From Anaerotignum sp. (GTDB lineage: Bacteria; Bacillota; Clostridia; Lachnospirales; Anaerotignaceae), in the NCBI GenBank assembly GCA_020024255.1, contig JAHHTX010000023.1, positions 1 to 24,178 on the forward strand: 24,178 nt of DNA, read 5' to 3'. Each line of letters opens with the position of its first letter. Position 1 is the stretch's first letter. The notes under the pieces are model-generated. The model did not search any database, was not told the origin of the DNA, and saw only the letters and a list, made by a program, of their open reading frames with translations. Positions 7,615 through 14,810 of the stretch are shown here, piece by piece. A program made the translations under genes and the position numbers.

Positions 7615-7660
7615 AAAGAGCCTATAAACATTGATTTCTCAATACTTATAGGCTCTTTCC
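7615..7660. terminator. Terminator between merR-type gene and tRNA-Leu
   Basis: A perfect 13-bp stem (7615-7627 with 7646-7658) has an inner 5-bp stem (7630-7634 with 7639-7643), making a tall hairpin. The minus strand ends in TTTTGCTTT, serving the tRNA. The plus strand ends in TTTCC, a weaker tail for the regulator gene, whose stop is 118 bases upstream. Confidence 0.7.
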
Positions 7661-7696
7661 TGAATTTGCAACCACCTTGCATATTCAGCCAAATCA

Positions 7697-7780
7697 TGCG
7701 GCTGGTGGGACTTGAACCCACACGGTATCACTACCGCCAGATTTTGAGTCTGGTGCGTCTGCCGATTCCGCCACAGCCGC
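7697..7780 (-). tRNA. tRNA-Leu (anticodon CAA)
   Basis: The 84-base class II tRNA has a 7-bp acceptor stem (GCGGCTG with CAGCCGC), discriminator A, a D arm, anticodon stem CCAGA/TCTGG with loop CTCAAAA (anticodon CAA, reading UUG), a long variable arm (CGGTA-GTGA-TACCG) and T arm GTGGG-TTCAAGT-CCCAC. The 3' CCA is not encoded. It is a single-gene unit with its own promoter and terminator. Confidence 0.95.
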
Positions 7781-7799
7781 AAATCGAACTTACTTGATT

Positions 7800-7828
7800 A
7801 TAATACCATACTCATTTACAAATTGCAA
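7800..7828 (-). promoter_or_regulatory. Promoter of tRNA-Leu
   Basis: On the minus strand, TTGCAA (7828-7823) and TATTAT (7805-7800) are 17 bases apart, with a TG one base before the -10 box. Transcription would start near 7793, about 13 bases before the mature tRNA 5' end. The AT-rich stretch up to the end of hemB (7866) shows no hairpin. Confidence 0.65.
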
Positions 7829-7865
7829 GCACTTTTTTCAATTTTTTTTCATTTTTTTTACTTTT

Positions 7866-8828
7866 TTATTCTTTGAGCCATTTTGCCATATCTAAGGCAT
7901 GGTAAGTAATAAGAATAGAAGCCCCTGCCCGCTTCATGGCAATGAGGTTTTCCGTTACAATTCGCCTTTCATCAATCCAACCTTGTTCCGCTGCCGCTTT
8001 TACCATCGCATATTCGCCACTCACATTGTAGGTAGCAATTGGCAGGTCAAACCGTTCTGCTGCTGCCTGCAATACATCTAGATAGGCAAGAGCAGGCTTT
8101 ACCATAAGCATATCTGCACCTTCTTCTATATCTGTTGCCAATTCTCTGAGGGCTTCCTTCTTATTGTGAAAATCCATTTGGTAAGAACGTCTGTCCCCAA
8201 AACAAGGTGCAGAATGTGCCGCATCACGAAAAGGGCCGTAATATGCCGATGCAAATTTTGCACTATAAGACATAATGGGCGTATGGAGAAATCCGGCTTC
8301 ATCTAATGCCTGCCGTATGGCTGCCACACGTCCGTCCATCATATCGGAAGGTGCAATAATGTCTGCCCCACACCCTGCCAAAGAAACGCTCATTTTTGCC
8401 AACAGAGGCAATGTTTCATCATTGCAAATGACACCGTTTTTCACTACACCACAATGTCCGTGCGATGTATATTCGCATAGGCAAACATCGGCAATAACCA
8501 GCAACTGCGGATATTTTTCTTTAATATGACAAATTGCCTGTTGTGTCACACCATTTTTTGCATATGCCTGACTGCCCCATTCATCTTTTTTCTTGGGAAT
8601 CCCGAAAATCAAAACACCGGAAATACCACTTTTTTCCACTTCCTCTAACATTTCATCCATTCTATCTATGGAATAGCGGAATACCCCTGGCATAGAAGGC
8701 ACAGGGGTTTTAATATTTTTTCCTTCCTCCACAAAAATAGGATAAATCATTTCTTCTGCGGTAATTCTTGTTTCCTGTACCAGTTTCCGCATAGCTTCTG
8801 TGGTACGCAGTCTTCTAAAACGTTTCAT
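7866..8828 (-). CDS. hemB: Porphobilinogen synthase (5-aminolevulinate dehydratase)
   Basis: The 320-residue enzyme condenses two 5-aminolevulinate molecules into porphobilinogen. The two Schiff-base lysines are visible: K191 in SYSAKFASAYYGPFRDAA and K244 in MVKPALAYLD. C116, C118 and C126 in DVCLCEYTSHGHCG form the zinc site of the metal-dependent class. Length is normal. It is the last gene of the tetrapyrrole operon and overlaps the end of cobA-hemD by 14 bases; AGAGG seven bases before the ATG lies inside the upstream gene. Translational coupling is likely. Confidence 0.97.
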   Translation of the reverse strand: MKRFRRLRTTEAMRKLVQETRITAEEMIYPIFVEEGKNIKTPVPSMPGVFRYSIDRMDEMLEEVEKSGISGVLIFGIPKKKDEWGSQAYAKNGVTQQAICHIKEKYPQLLVIADVCLCEYTSHGHCGVVKNGVICNDETLPLLAKMSVSLAGCGADIIAPSDMMDGRVAAIRQALDEAGFLHTPIMSYSAKFASAYYGPFRDAAHSAPCFGDRRSYQMDFHNKKEALRELATDIEEGADMLMVKPALAYLDVLQAAAERFDLPIATYNVSGEYAMVKAAAEQGWIDERRIVTENLIAMKRAGASILITYHALDMAKWLKE

Positions 8829-10320
8829 ATTTTACCTCTTTCAATATAGTTTCTACAATTCCGTCTGTATCAAATTTTTCTGCTATCAGCATATCTGTAT
8901 AGCCATAGCTTTGGAGAATTTTTGCTGTTGATGTACCAATACAGACAGCCCTTACTTTCTGGGGAAGTCTTCCGCCCTTTTCCAAAAATCCACGAACACC
9001 CGAACCGCTTGTAAAAGCAATAAAATCCATATCCTCTGCACAGCAAAGGGCAATTTCCCTTTTTTCTTCATCTACCTGAATACCGTATATTTTGCAGTCT
9101 GTATACAAAATATGTGCTGTTTCCAAAATTTCTGTCAATATGGGTGCACCCTGTTCTGCCCGCAAAATCAGGATACGTTCCTTCTCTTTGACTATTTTTG
9201 TCAGTCCCACCGCTAAAGACTCCACATGAGAAATCTGTGGCATATAGGTAGGAAATATACCATATTGTTCCAAAGTATCTGCCGTTCCCCTGCCAATAAC
9301 TGCAAAACGCAGACCACTCAATGTGCGAATATCTATCCGACTCTTTTGCAAAAATCGAAAGAAAATATTTACACCGTTGGAACTGGTAAATACAATCCAT
9401 TGGTATTCTGCCAAATTTGCAAGAACTTTTTGTAAATCTTCATTTACAGTATAGGGAAGAATTTGGGAATAATCCATTTCCGCAACATATGCCCCAAAAC
9501 GCTCCAGTTTTTCCCGCAGTTTTTTCGTAACAGTCTTTGTACCTGTCACACCGACTTTCACCCCCTTCAACGGATAGGGAACAGTTTCCGAAAGGTCCAT
9601 TGCAGCCACATCTCCTACCACAATGATAGCAGGCGTTTCCAATGCTGCTTGTCTTACTTTTTCCACAAGATGTACAAGAGAACAGCGAAGTGTTTTTTGC
9701 TTTGGTGTAGTCCCATGAGAAATGACCGCTGCTGGAGTTTCGGGATTTTTTCCATTGTTCAAAAGTCCCTCTGTAATTTCCTCTAAGCGGTGTAGTCCCA
9801 TGAGAAATATCAGCGTTCCTTGTAATTTTGCCAAAACGCTGTAATCTTCTGTTGCCATTTCCCTGCCATCTGCCACCTGATGCCCTGTAATCACATGAAA
9901 GCTCTGTGCCGTTTTCCGATGGGTCACAGGAATCCCTGCCATTTCCGGAACCGCAATAGCAGAGGAAATTCCAGGAACAATGCCATAAGGAATACCTGCC
10001 GCCGAAAGAGCCAAGGCTTCTTCACCGCCTCTGCCAAATACAAAAGGGTCACCGCCTTTAAGACGCACTACAGTTTTTCCTTTTCTTGCTTGTTGGATTA
10101 AAATTTCCTGTATTTCTTCCTGCGTTTTGGAATGTTTGCCAAAACGCTTTCCAACGAATATTTTTTCACAGTCATGCTTTGTTTCTTCCAAAAGATTTTG
10201 GGGAATCAAGTCATCATAAACTACCGTGTCACAATCCTTTAATATCCTTTCTCCCTTTCTGGTAAAAAGTTCAGCATCACCTGTACCTGCCCCCACCAGA
10301 TACACCCTTCCTAAGTTCAT
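8815..10320 (-). CDS. cobA-hemD: Fused uroporphyrinogen-III C-methyltransferase / uroporphyrinogen-III synthase
   Basis: This 501-residue bifunctional protein has an N-terminal SUMT methylase domain (about 1-245), with VYLVGAGTGD, VVRLKGGDPFVFGRGGEE and IPYGIVPGISSAIAVPEMAGIPVTHR-type motifs, and a C-terminal HemD domain (about 253-495), with TSSNGV and AFTSGSGV. HemD closes hydroxymethylbilane to uroporphyrinogen III; CobA methylates it twice with S-adenosylmethionine to precorrin-2. The fusion is common in Clostridia and channels flux to siroheme or cobalamin rather than heme. The start overlaps the hemC stop in ATGA (10317-10320). Confidence 0.95.
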   Translation of the reverse strand: MNLGRVYLVGAGTGDAELFTRKGERILKDCDTVVYDDLIPQNLLEETKHDCEKIFVGKRFGKHSKTQEEIQEILIQQARKGKTVVRLKGGDPFVFGRGGEEALALSAAGIPYGIVPGISSAIAVPEMAGIPVTHRKTAQSFHVITGHQVADGREMATEDYSVLAKLQGTLIFLMGLHRLEEITEGLLNNGKNPETPAAVISHGTTPKQKTLRCSLVHLVEKVRQAALETPAIIVVGDVAAMDLSETVPYPLKGVKVGVTGTKTVTKKLREKLERFGAYVAEMDYSQILPYTVNEDLQKVLANLAEYQWIVFTSSNGVNIFFRFLQKSRIDIRTLSGLRFAVIGRGTADTLEQYGIFPTYMPQISHVESLAVGLTKIVKEKERILILRAEQGAPILTEILETAHILYTDCKIYGIQVDEEKREIALCCAEDMDFIAFTSGSGVRGFLEKGGRLPQKVRAVCIGTSTAKILQSYGYTDMLIAEKFDTDGIVETILKEVKYETF

Positions 10321-11180
10321 CGCAATCTCCTTACTACTTCCTCTGCCAATTCCAATCTGTTTTCTATGGGTGCAGTGCCCTCCGCTTTTTTCTTGCCATA
10401 CATGGCACGCAAATAGATATTCTCCCCTATAAACTCTGCGAAAACTGCCACAGGCTCACTGCAATCTGCATTGAGAGAAGAAAGTACCTTCCTCTCCGTT
10501 TCAAAAATCAGAAAAGTGGGAATATGGTTGATTTTTTCCAAAAAATTATGCCATTTCTTTTTCCCTTCCACAGCAATGATACCCTGACAGGCGGCAGGCA
10601 AAAACTCCTCTGTCGAAAGCATATGAAAGGTATAGATATCCCCTTCTTGGATACCCAGTCTGTCCAGTCCTGCCTTTGCCAGTATAATGCCATCATATGC
10701 GCCTGTCATCATTTTTTCCAGACGGGTATGGACATTACCTCGTATTAGTTTACATTCTGCCTTTGGGAAAACAGAGGCAGCAAACTCAATCCGCCTTAAA
10801 CTGCCTGTGCCAATAATGCGGCAGTCCTCTGCTTTCCTTCCACTTGGCATAACCAAAACATCTCTCGGGTCACCCCGTTCCAAAACGGCAAGAATAGAAA
10901 GTCCCTCTGCCAAAAAAAGCGGCAGATCTTTTCCACTGTGCACAGCAATATCAATTTCGTCTTTCCTTATCATTGCTTCAAATTCCGAAGCGAACAGTCC
11001 TTTATTCCCGATTTCCCAAAGGGGTTTATCTAGAATTTTATCTCCTCTTGTATGAAAAGGAACAGGCGTAAGTTGCAAAGAAGGGAAAACTTTTTCCAAA
11101 GCTTCCATTGCCATGTTTGTCTGTTTTAATGCCAGCTTACTTTTTCGGGTTCCCACTCTGATTTCATACGTCATGCTCAT
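10317..11180 (-). CDS. hemC: Hydroxymethylbilane synthase (porphobilinogen deaminase)
   Basis: The 287-residue enzyme polymerises four porphobilinogens. The N-terminal VGTRKSKLALKQT motif, catalytic D85 in HSGKDLP, GTGSLRR and RGNVHTRL are present. C240 in NADCSEPVA is the expected attachment cysteine for the dipyrromethane cofactor. Several motifs drift from the usual forms (HSxKDxP with G, GTSSLRR with G, and no GGC before the cysteine), so the protein is divergent but intact in key residues. Its start overlaps the end of sirC by 17 bases. A second in-frame ATG six bases downstream is also possible. Confidence 0.93.
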   Translation of the reverse strand: MSMTYEIRVGTRKSKLALKQTNMAMEALEKVFPSLQLTPVPFHTRGDKILDKPLWEIGNKGLFASEFEAMIRKDEIDIAVHSGKDLPLFLAEGLSILAVLERGDPRDVLVMPSGRKAEDCRIIGTGSLRRIEFAASVFPKAECKLIRGNVHTRLEKMMTGAYDGIILAKAGLDRLGIQEGDIYTFHMLSTEEFLPAACQGIIAVEGKKKWHNFLEKINHIPTFLIFETERKVLSSLNADCSEPVAVFAEFIGENIYLRAMYGKKKAEGTAPIENRLELAEEVVRRLR

Positions 11181-11787
11181 TTCTCCTCTCCCATATTTCC
11201 CCTGTTTCCACAGAAGAAAGTCCCCTGCCTTTTTCTATGACAAGGCTAAAGGCTTTTCGCAGGAGAGCCTCTCTTTCCACTGAAGAACTGCATTGTTCTT
11301 GTATTTCTTGTCTGTATCTTCCCAGAAATTCTATCATTTCATCAAAATTTGCAGGCAGACTTTCTTCCACCCATTTTCGTATGTAAGATGATGCCAGAGG
11401 ACTCTTTCCTCCTGTTGTAAATCCTGCCACAAATGCCCCACGCTGTACAAGAGCAGGAAAAAGAAAGGTGCATCTTTCTTTGTCATCTACAACATTCACC
11501 AGAACAGAGTGGGCTTTGCATAATTGATAGATTTCCTCATTAGTCTGTTTCTCATTTGTTGCACCAATAACAAACTGCATTCCCTCTATATCAGTGGGCT
11601 GAAATTTGCGGAAAATTCGTTGTACTCCATCTAAAGAACGTGCCTCTTTACAAAAATCAGGTGCAATCATCGTAAGAGAAACACCAAAGGGCAATAGTTT
11701 TTCTGCTTTTCTTACTGCAACATTGCCACCACCTACAATTAACCCATTTTTCCCTTCTAATTCCATAAAAAAAGGAAACCAACCCAT
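11164..11787 (-). CDS. sirC: Precorrin-2 dehydrogenase (siroheme synthase N-terminal type)
   Basis: This 207-residue NAD-dependent enzyme oxidises precorrin-2 to sirohydrochlorin. The nucleotide-binding motif GLIVGGGNVAVRKAEKLLPFG is at about 15-35, and NVVDDKERCTFLFPA carries the conserved acidic residue of the Met8/CysG family. The C-terminal part is a short dimerisation domain; no separate chelatase domain is visible. A longer frame starts at 11850. I prefer the ATG at 11785-11787 because AGGGGGAGG directly precedes it and homologs begin at this point. It is the first gene of the tetrapyrrole operon. Confidence 0.92.
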   Translation of the reverse strand: MGWFPFFMELEGKNGLIVGGGNVAVRKAEKLLPFGVSLTMIAPDFCKEARSLDGVQRIFRKFQPTDIEGMQFVIGATNEKQTNEEIYQLCKAHSVLVNVVDDKERCTFLFPALVQRGAFVAGFTTGGKSPLASSYIRKWVEESLPANFDEMIEFLGRYRQEIQEQCSSSVEREALLRKAFSLVIEKGRGLSSVETGEIWERRNEHDV

Positions 11788-11898
11788 TTTCCTCCCCCTT
11801 TTATTTTTTCTTTGCCTAATCTCTGCCCAATAAATAAGCATAGTGTGCATAAATTTTCCTGCTGTGAATGGCAGAAAAACGTCACTATGTTTCTCTTG

Positions 11899-11927
11899 AT
11901 TTTACCAGAAAAACTACATAAAGGGAA
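11899..11927 (-). promoter_or_regulatory. Possible promoter of the sirC-hemC-cobA/hemD-hemB operon
   Basis: TAAAAT (11904-11899) with TG one base upstream forms an extended -10. The -35 match 17 bases away, TTCCCT, is poor. The leader of about 105 bases has only a small imperfect hairpin and no cobalamin-riboswitch signature that I can see. Confidence 0.3.
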
Positions 11928-11953
11928 GATTGTAAAAAAGAGTAAATGATTGT

Positions 11954-11988
11954 AAAAAACAGAACAGCTGTTTCGCCGTTCTGTTTTT
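11954..11988 (-). terminator. Terminator after queA
   Basis: An 11-bp stem (11955-11965 with 11978-11988) is followed on the minus strand by TTTTTT. It lies about 75 bases after the queA stop and before the sirC promoter region, separating the two operons. Confidence 0.75.
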
Positions 11989-12062
11989 CCTGTTTATCAT
12001 AATTTTCATAGCATCTTTGCACAAATTTCTTCCAAACTGAAATATCCGTTTCTCTTTCGTTT

Positions 12063-13088
12063 CTACTCAATAAACATGGCATCGCCAAATGAGAAGAAAC
12101 GATATCGTTCCTTCACAGCTACTTGATAAGCGTGCATAGTCAGTTCCTTACCGGCGAGAGCAGAAACCAACATAATCAGTGTAGATTCCGGCAAATGAAA
12201 ATTGGTAATCATGCAGTCTACCGCATGGAAGGTATAGCCAGGATAAATGAATATCTTTGTCCAACCACTTCCTGCATGCACAATGCCCTGTTCATCGGTT
12301 ACGGATTCCAAAGTACGGGTGCTGGTAGTACCAACCGTAATCAACCTACCGCCGTTTTTGCGACATTCATTCATGAGTGCTGCCTGTTCTTCCTCCACCA
12401 CATAATATTCTGCATGCATTTCATGCTCAAGAACATTATCCACTTTAACCGGACGAAATGTGCCCAATCCCACATGAAGGGTTACATGCGCAATGTGTAC
12501 ACCCATATCTGCAATTTCCTGTAAAAGTTCCGGTGTAAAATGCAGTCCTGCCGTTGGTGCAGCTGCAGAACCATCGTGTTCCGCATATACAGTCTGATAA
12601 CGTTCTTTATCTTCTAATTTATGGGTAATATAAGGTGGTAGAGGCATTTCCCCTAATTCGTCCAAAATCTCCTCAAAAACGCCTTCATAAGCAAAGCGAA
12701 TAATACGGTTACCGTCTTCTATCGTTTCTAAAACCTCTGCAACAAGCCTGCCATCACCAAAAGAAATTTTATCCCCGGGACGGGCTTTTTTGCCGGGACG
12801 CACCAAAACCTCCCAGGTATCTATGCTTTTTCGCACCAGAAGAAGAACTTCAATATGTGCGCCTGTGCCAACCCGTTCTCCCATGAGTCTGGCAGGTAAA
12901 ACACGGGTATTATTTAAAATCAGGCAATCGCCTTTTTTTAAATATTCTTTAATATCCCGAAAATGTCTATGCTCTAACTCCCCGCTTTTTCTGTGCATAA
13001 CCAAAAGTCTGGAAGATGCACGGTCTTCCAAAGGTTCCTGTGCAATAAGTTCTTTGGGCAGATAAAAATTAAAATCACTTGTTTTCAT
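12063..13088 (-). CDS. queA: S-adenosylmethionine:tRNA ribosyltransferase-isomerase
   Basis: The 341-residue enzyme transfers the ribosyl part of S-adenosylmethionine to preQ1 in tRNA wobble position 34, giving epoxyqueuosine. Typical family segments are the N-terminal DFNFYLPKELIAQEP, LILNNTRVLPARL, GLHFTPELL, HVGLGTFRPV and the C-terminal YRFFSFGDAMFI. Length is normal. GAGG lies eight bases before the ATG. It begins 23 bases after spoIID with no promoter between, so the two genes are probably co-transcribed. A spoIID/queA neighbourhood is familiar in Clostridia, but tgt and yajC, often next, are absent here. Confidence 0.96.
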   Translation of the reverse strand: MKTSDFNFYLPKELIAQEPLEDRASSRLLVMHRKSGELEHRHFRDIKEYLKKGDCLILNNTRVLPARLMGERVGTGAHIEVLLLVRKSIDTWEVLVRPGKKARPGDKISFGDGRLVAEVLETIEDGNRIIRFAYEGVFEEILDELGEMPLPPYITHKLEDKERYQTVYAEHDGSAAAPTAGLHFTPELLQEIADMGVHIAHVTLHVGLGTFRPVKVDNVLEHEMHAEYYVVEEEQAALMNECRKNGGRLITVGTTSTRTLESVTDEQGIVHAGSGWTKIFIYPGYTFHAVDCMITNFHLPESTLIMLVSALAGKELTMHAYQVAVKERYRFFSFGDAMFIE

Positions 13089-13111
13089 AAGATGCCTCGT
13101 TTCTTCTATCC

Positions 13112-14725
13112 TTATCCTTCAATGGTTACACCTGTGTAATAATGTTTTACAATGTCCTGATAGTTATATCCTTTTTTTGCCATGCCTTGGGCACCCTTTT
13201 GGCTCAGCCCGACACCATGTCCATTTCCTCTGCCTTGTAAAACAAAAACACCTTTTCCGCCTTTTGTGCTAATATTTACATTGCTGATGGCATAATCTTT
13301 CTGTGTAACCGGAGTTGTTTTATTTTGTTCTTGTTTTCCTTCCACTGCGTATTGTATACCGTTCATTGATGCCAAAGTACCTTCTGTTTTTGCGGTAATC
13401 CCTTTTTGTGCCACTGCTCTGGTCAATCCTGTGGCAGTATTTACAGGAGCAGGTTCTACTTTCTGCACCTGTTCGGTTGATGCAGAAGCAGACATCCCAC
13501 CATTTCCATTTATGGTAAACATCTTACTGGGCAATGTGCCGCCCACAGGCGAGAAATAAGTCCGTATATTTTCTTTTGTCAACTTTATGCTGCCTTTTGT
13601 CCCGACAATTTCCAATTCCTGTATTCTACCACCCGTAGCCAGTTTTGTAATTTTTATATCGCTTATGCTCCCAATAGCAGGGCTCTTTGCTGCAACAATG
13701 CGGTTCATGTCTTCTACAGTAAAGGTTCTTGTCCACCCACTGTCCATCGGTTCTCCGATTTCCGGTACAGCACGAAGATAGGGTGTTACTCCATTCCACA
13801 CATCTTCACTGTTCTCCGTATATCCTCCGGCAGATGCAGAAAAAACAGCTTCAATAGGTACTCCGTTATAACAAATAATTTGACCTGTTGTATTTTGTAC
13901 TGCATCATTGGTAGATGGCTGTTCCCCGTCATATCCTTTATATACCTGACAAGAAGTTGTATCACAAAGTTGATAGCCGCTTCCTTCATGTGCTCCCAAT
14001 TTTGTGATAGCATAAGTTCTCGCTGCCAAAGCCTGTGCCTTCAATGCTTCTTCATCATAAGAAGGCGGCATTTCTGCTGGCAGAACCCCGTAAAGATATT
14101 CTTCCAAGTTCACCACATTAACCGCTGTCATGGTGTTGCCCTTTTTGGCGAATTTCAAATATCCCCGATACCGTTTGCCATTTACCGTAAAAGTATCATC
14201 TTTTTCACAACCACCAAGAGCATAAAAAGAATTGTCTGCAATAAGTAAATTACCCTCTTTTGCACCGTCAATGCGAATCCCAGTAAATCCGGATTTTTGC
14301 ACCGCCTTTTTTCCACTTTTCTGTTCTACCACAGAAAGAGCTGCATTGGCTGTATACACTGTCCAGCTCTCCTCTCCTGTATATCCAAGAAAAGCCTCTA
14401 CACCTGCTTTTTTCAAAGATGCAACAAGGTTTTGTGCGTCTTCGAGGGTCATTTTCTCCTGTATCATTACATAATTTCCCTGTACTGCTTTTACAGTAAA
14501 ACCTTTGGACGCTGCCAACTGCCCTGCTTCATAAAATGTACCGTTTTGCACATTCCCCACCAAAAGTGAAGTACCACCTATATTGGCAGAAGACACATTT
14601 TTACAAACAGACTCAAGCCCTACAGAAACCGTTTTCGGTATCTCATAGGCAAAAGAAGTCTGTGGCACAGCAAAAGCCATAACACCTGCCAAAAGCACAG
14701 CCAAAAACTCTTTTTTTCCTTTCAT
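13112..14725 (-). CDS. SpoIID/LytB-domain sporulation protein with SPOR-like N-terminal region
   Basis: The 537-residue protein is probably exported: a signal sequence (MKGKKEFLAVLLAGVMAFAV) ends near residue 26. About 35-125 looks like a SPOR-type sugar-binding repeat. The SpoIID/LytB core follows (about 195-420), with NLEEYLYGVLPAEMPPSY, where E218 matches the catalytic glutamate of SpoIID lytic transglycosylases. The final family motif GRGNGHGVGLSQKGAQGMAKKGY comes near the C-terminus after a linker of about 80 residues rich in S, T, Q, P and A. SpoIID strips septal peptidoglycan during engulfment. Usual SpoIID proteins are about 330-400 residues, so this one is long. The start at 14725 is set by GGGAGGG and the signal peptide; a frame extending to 14776 is rejected because it lies in a terminator hairpin. 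The protein could be a LytB-type paralog rather than SpoIID itself. Confidence 0.9.
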   Translation of the reverse strand: MKGKKEFLAVLLAGVMAFAVPQTSFAYEIPKTVSVGLESVCKNVSSANIGGTSLLVGNVQNGTFYEAGQLAASKGFTVKAVQGNYVMIQEKMTLEDAQNLVASLKKAGVEAFLGYTGEESWTVYTANAALSVVEQKSGKKAVQKSGFTGIRIDGAKEGNLLIADNSFYALGGCEKDDTFTVNGKRYRGYLKFAKKGNTMTAVNVVNLEEYLYGVLPAEMPPSYDEEALKAQALAARTYAITKLGAHEGSGYQLCDTTSCQVYKGYDGEQPSTNDAVQNTTGQIICYNGVPIEAVFSASAGGYTENSEDVWNGVTPYLRAVPEIGEPMDSGWTRTFTVEDMNRIVAAKSPAIGSISDIKITKLATGGRIQELEIVGTKGSIKLTKENIRTYFSPVGGTLPSKMFTINGNGGMSASASTEQVQKVEPAPVNTATGLTRAVAQKGITAKTEGTLASMNGIQYAVEGKQEQNKTTPVTQKDYAISNVNISTKGGKGVFVLQGRGNGHGVGLSQKGAQGMAKKGYNYQDIVKHYYTGVTIEG

Positions 14726-14750
14726 TCTTTTTCCCTCCCTGTTTCTTGAG

Positions 14751-14778
14751 AAAAGGGTGCCGAACTTTATCGACACCC
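14751..14778 (-). terminator. Terminator between the M23 hydrolase gene and the spoIID-type gene
   Basis: An 8-bp stem (14755-14762 with 14771-14778, one G-U pair) is followed on the minus strand by TTTTCTC. It sits 33 bases after the M23 stop codon and 26 bases before the next start codon. I see no convincing vegetative promoter between it and the downstream gene. Confidence 0.7.
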
Positions 14779-14810
14779 TCCCATCTTACTTTTCCAAAGC
14801 AAGTCTTATT

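Noticed and set aside
7534..7797. Plus-strand open frame of 87 codons reading VGLEPTRYHYRQILSL near its end
   Set aside because: It is the antisense strand of tRNA-Leu and its terminator; peptides of this kind are well-known false predictions.
11788..11900. Cobalamin riboswitch before the sirC operon
   Set aside because: The leader is only about 105 bases and shows no B12-box-like conserved core; only a small imperfect hairpin is visible.
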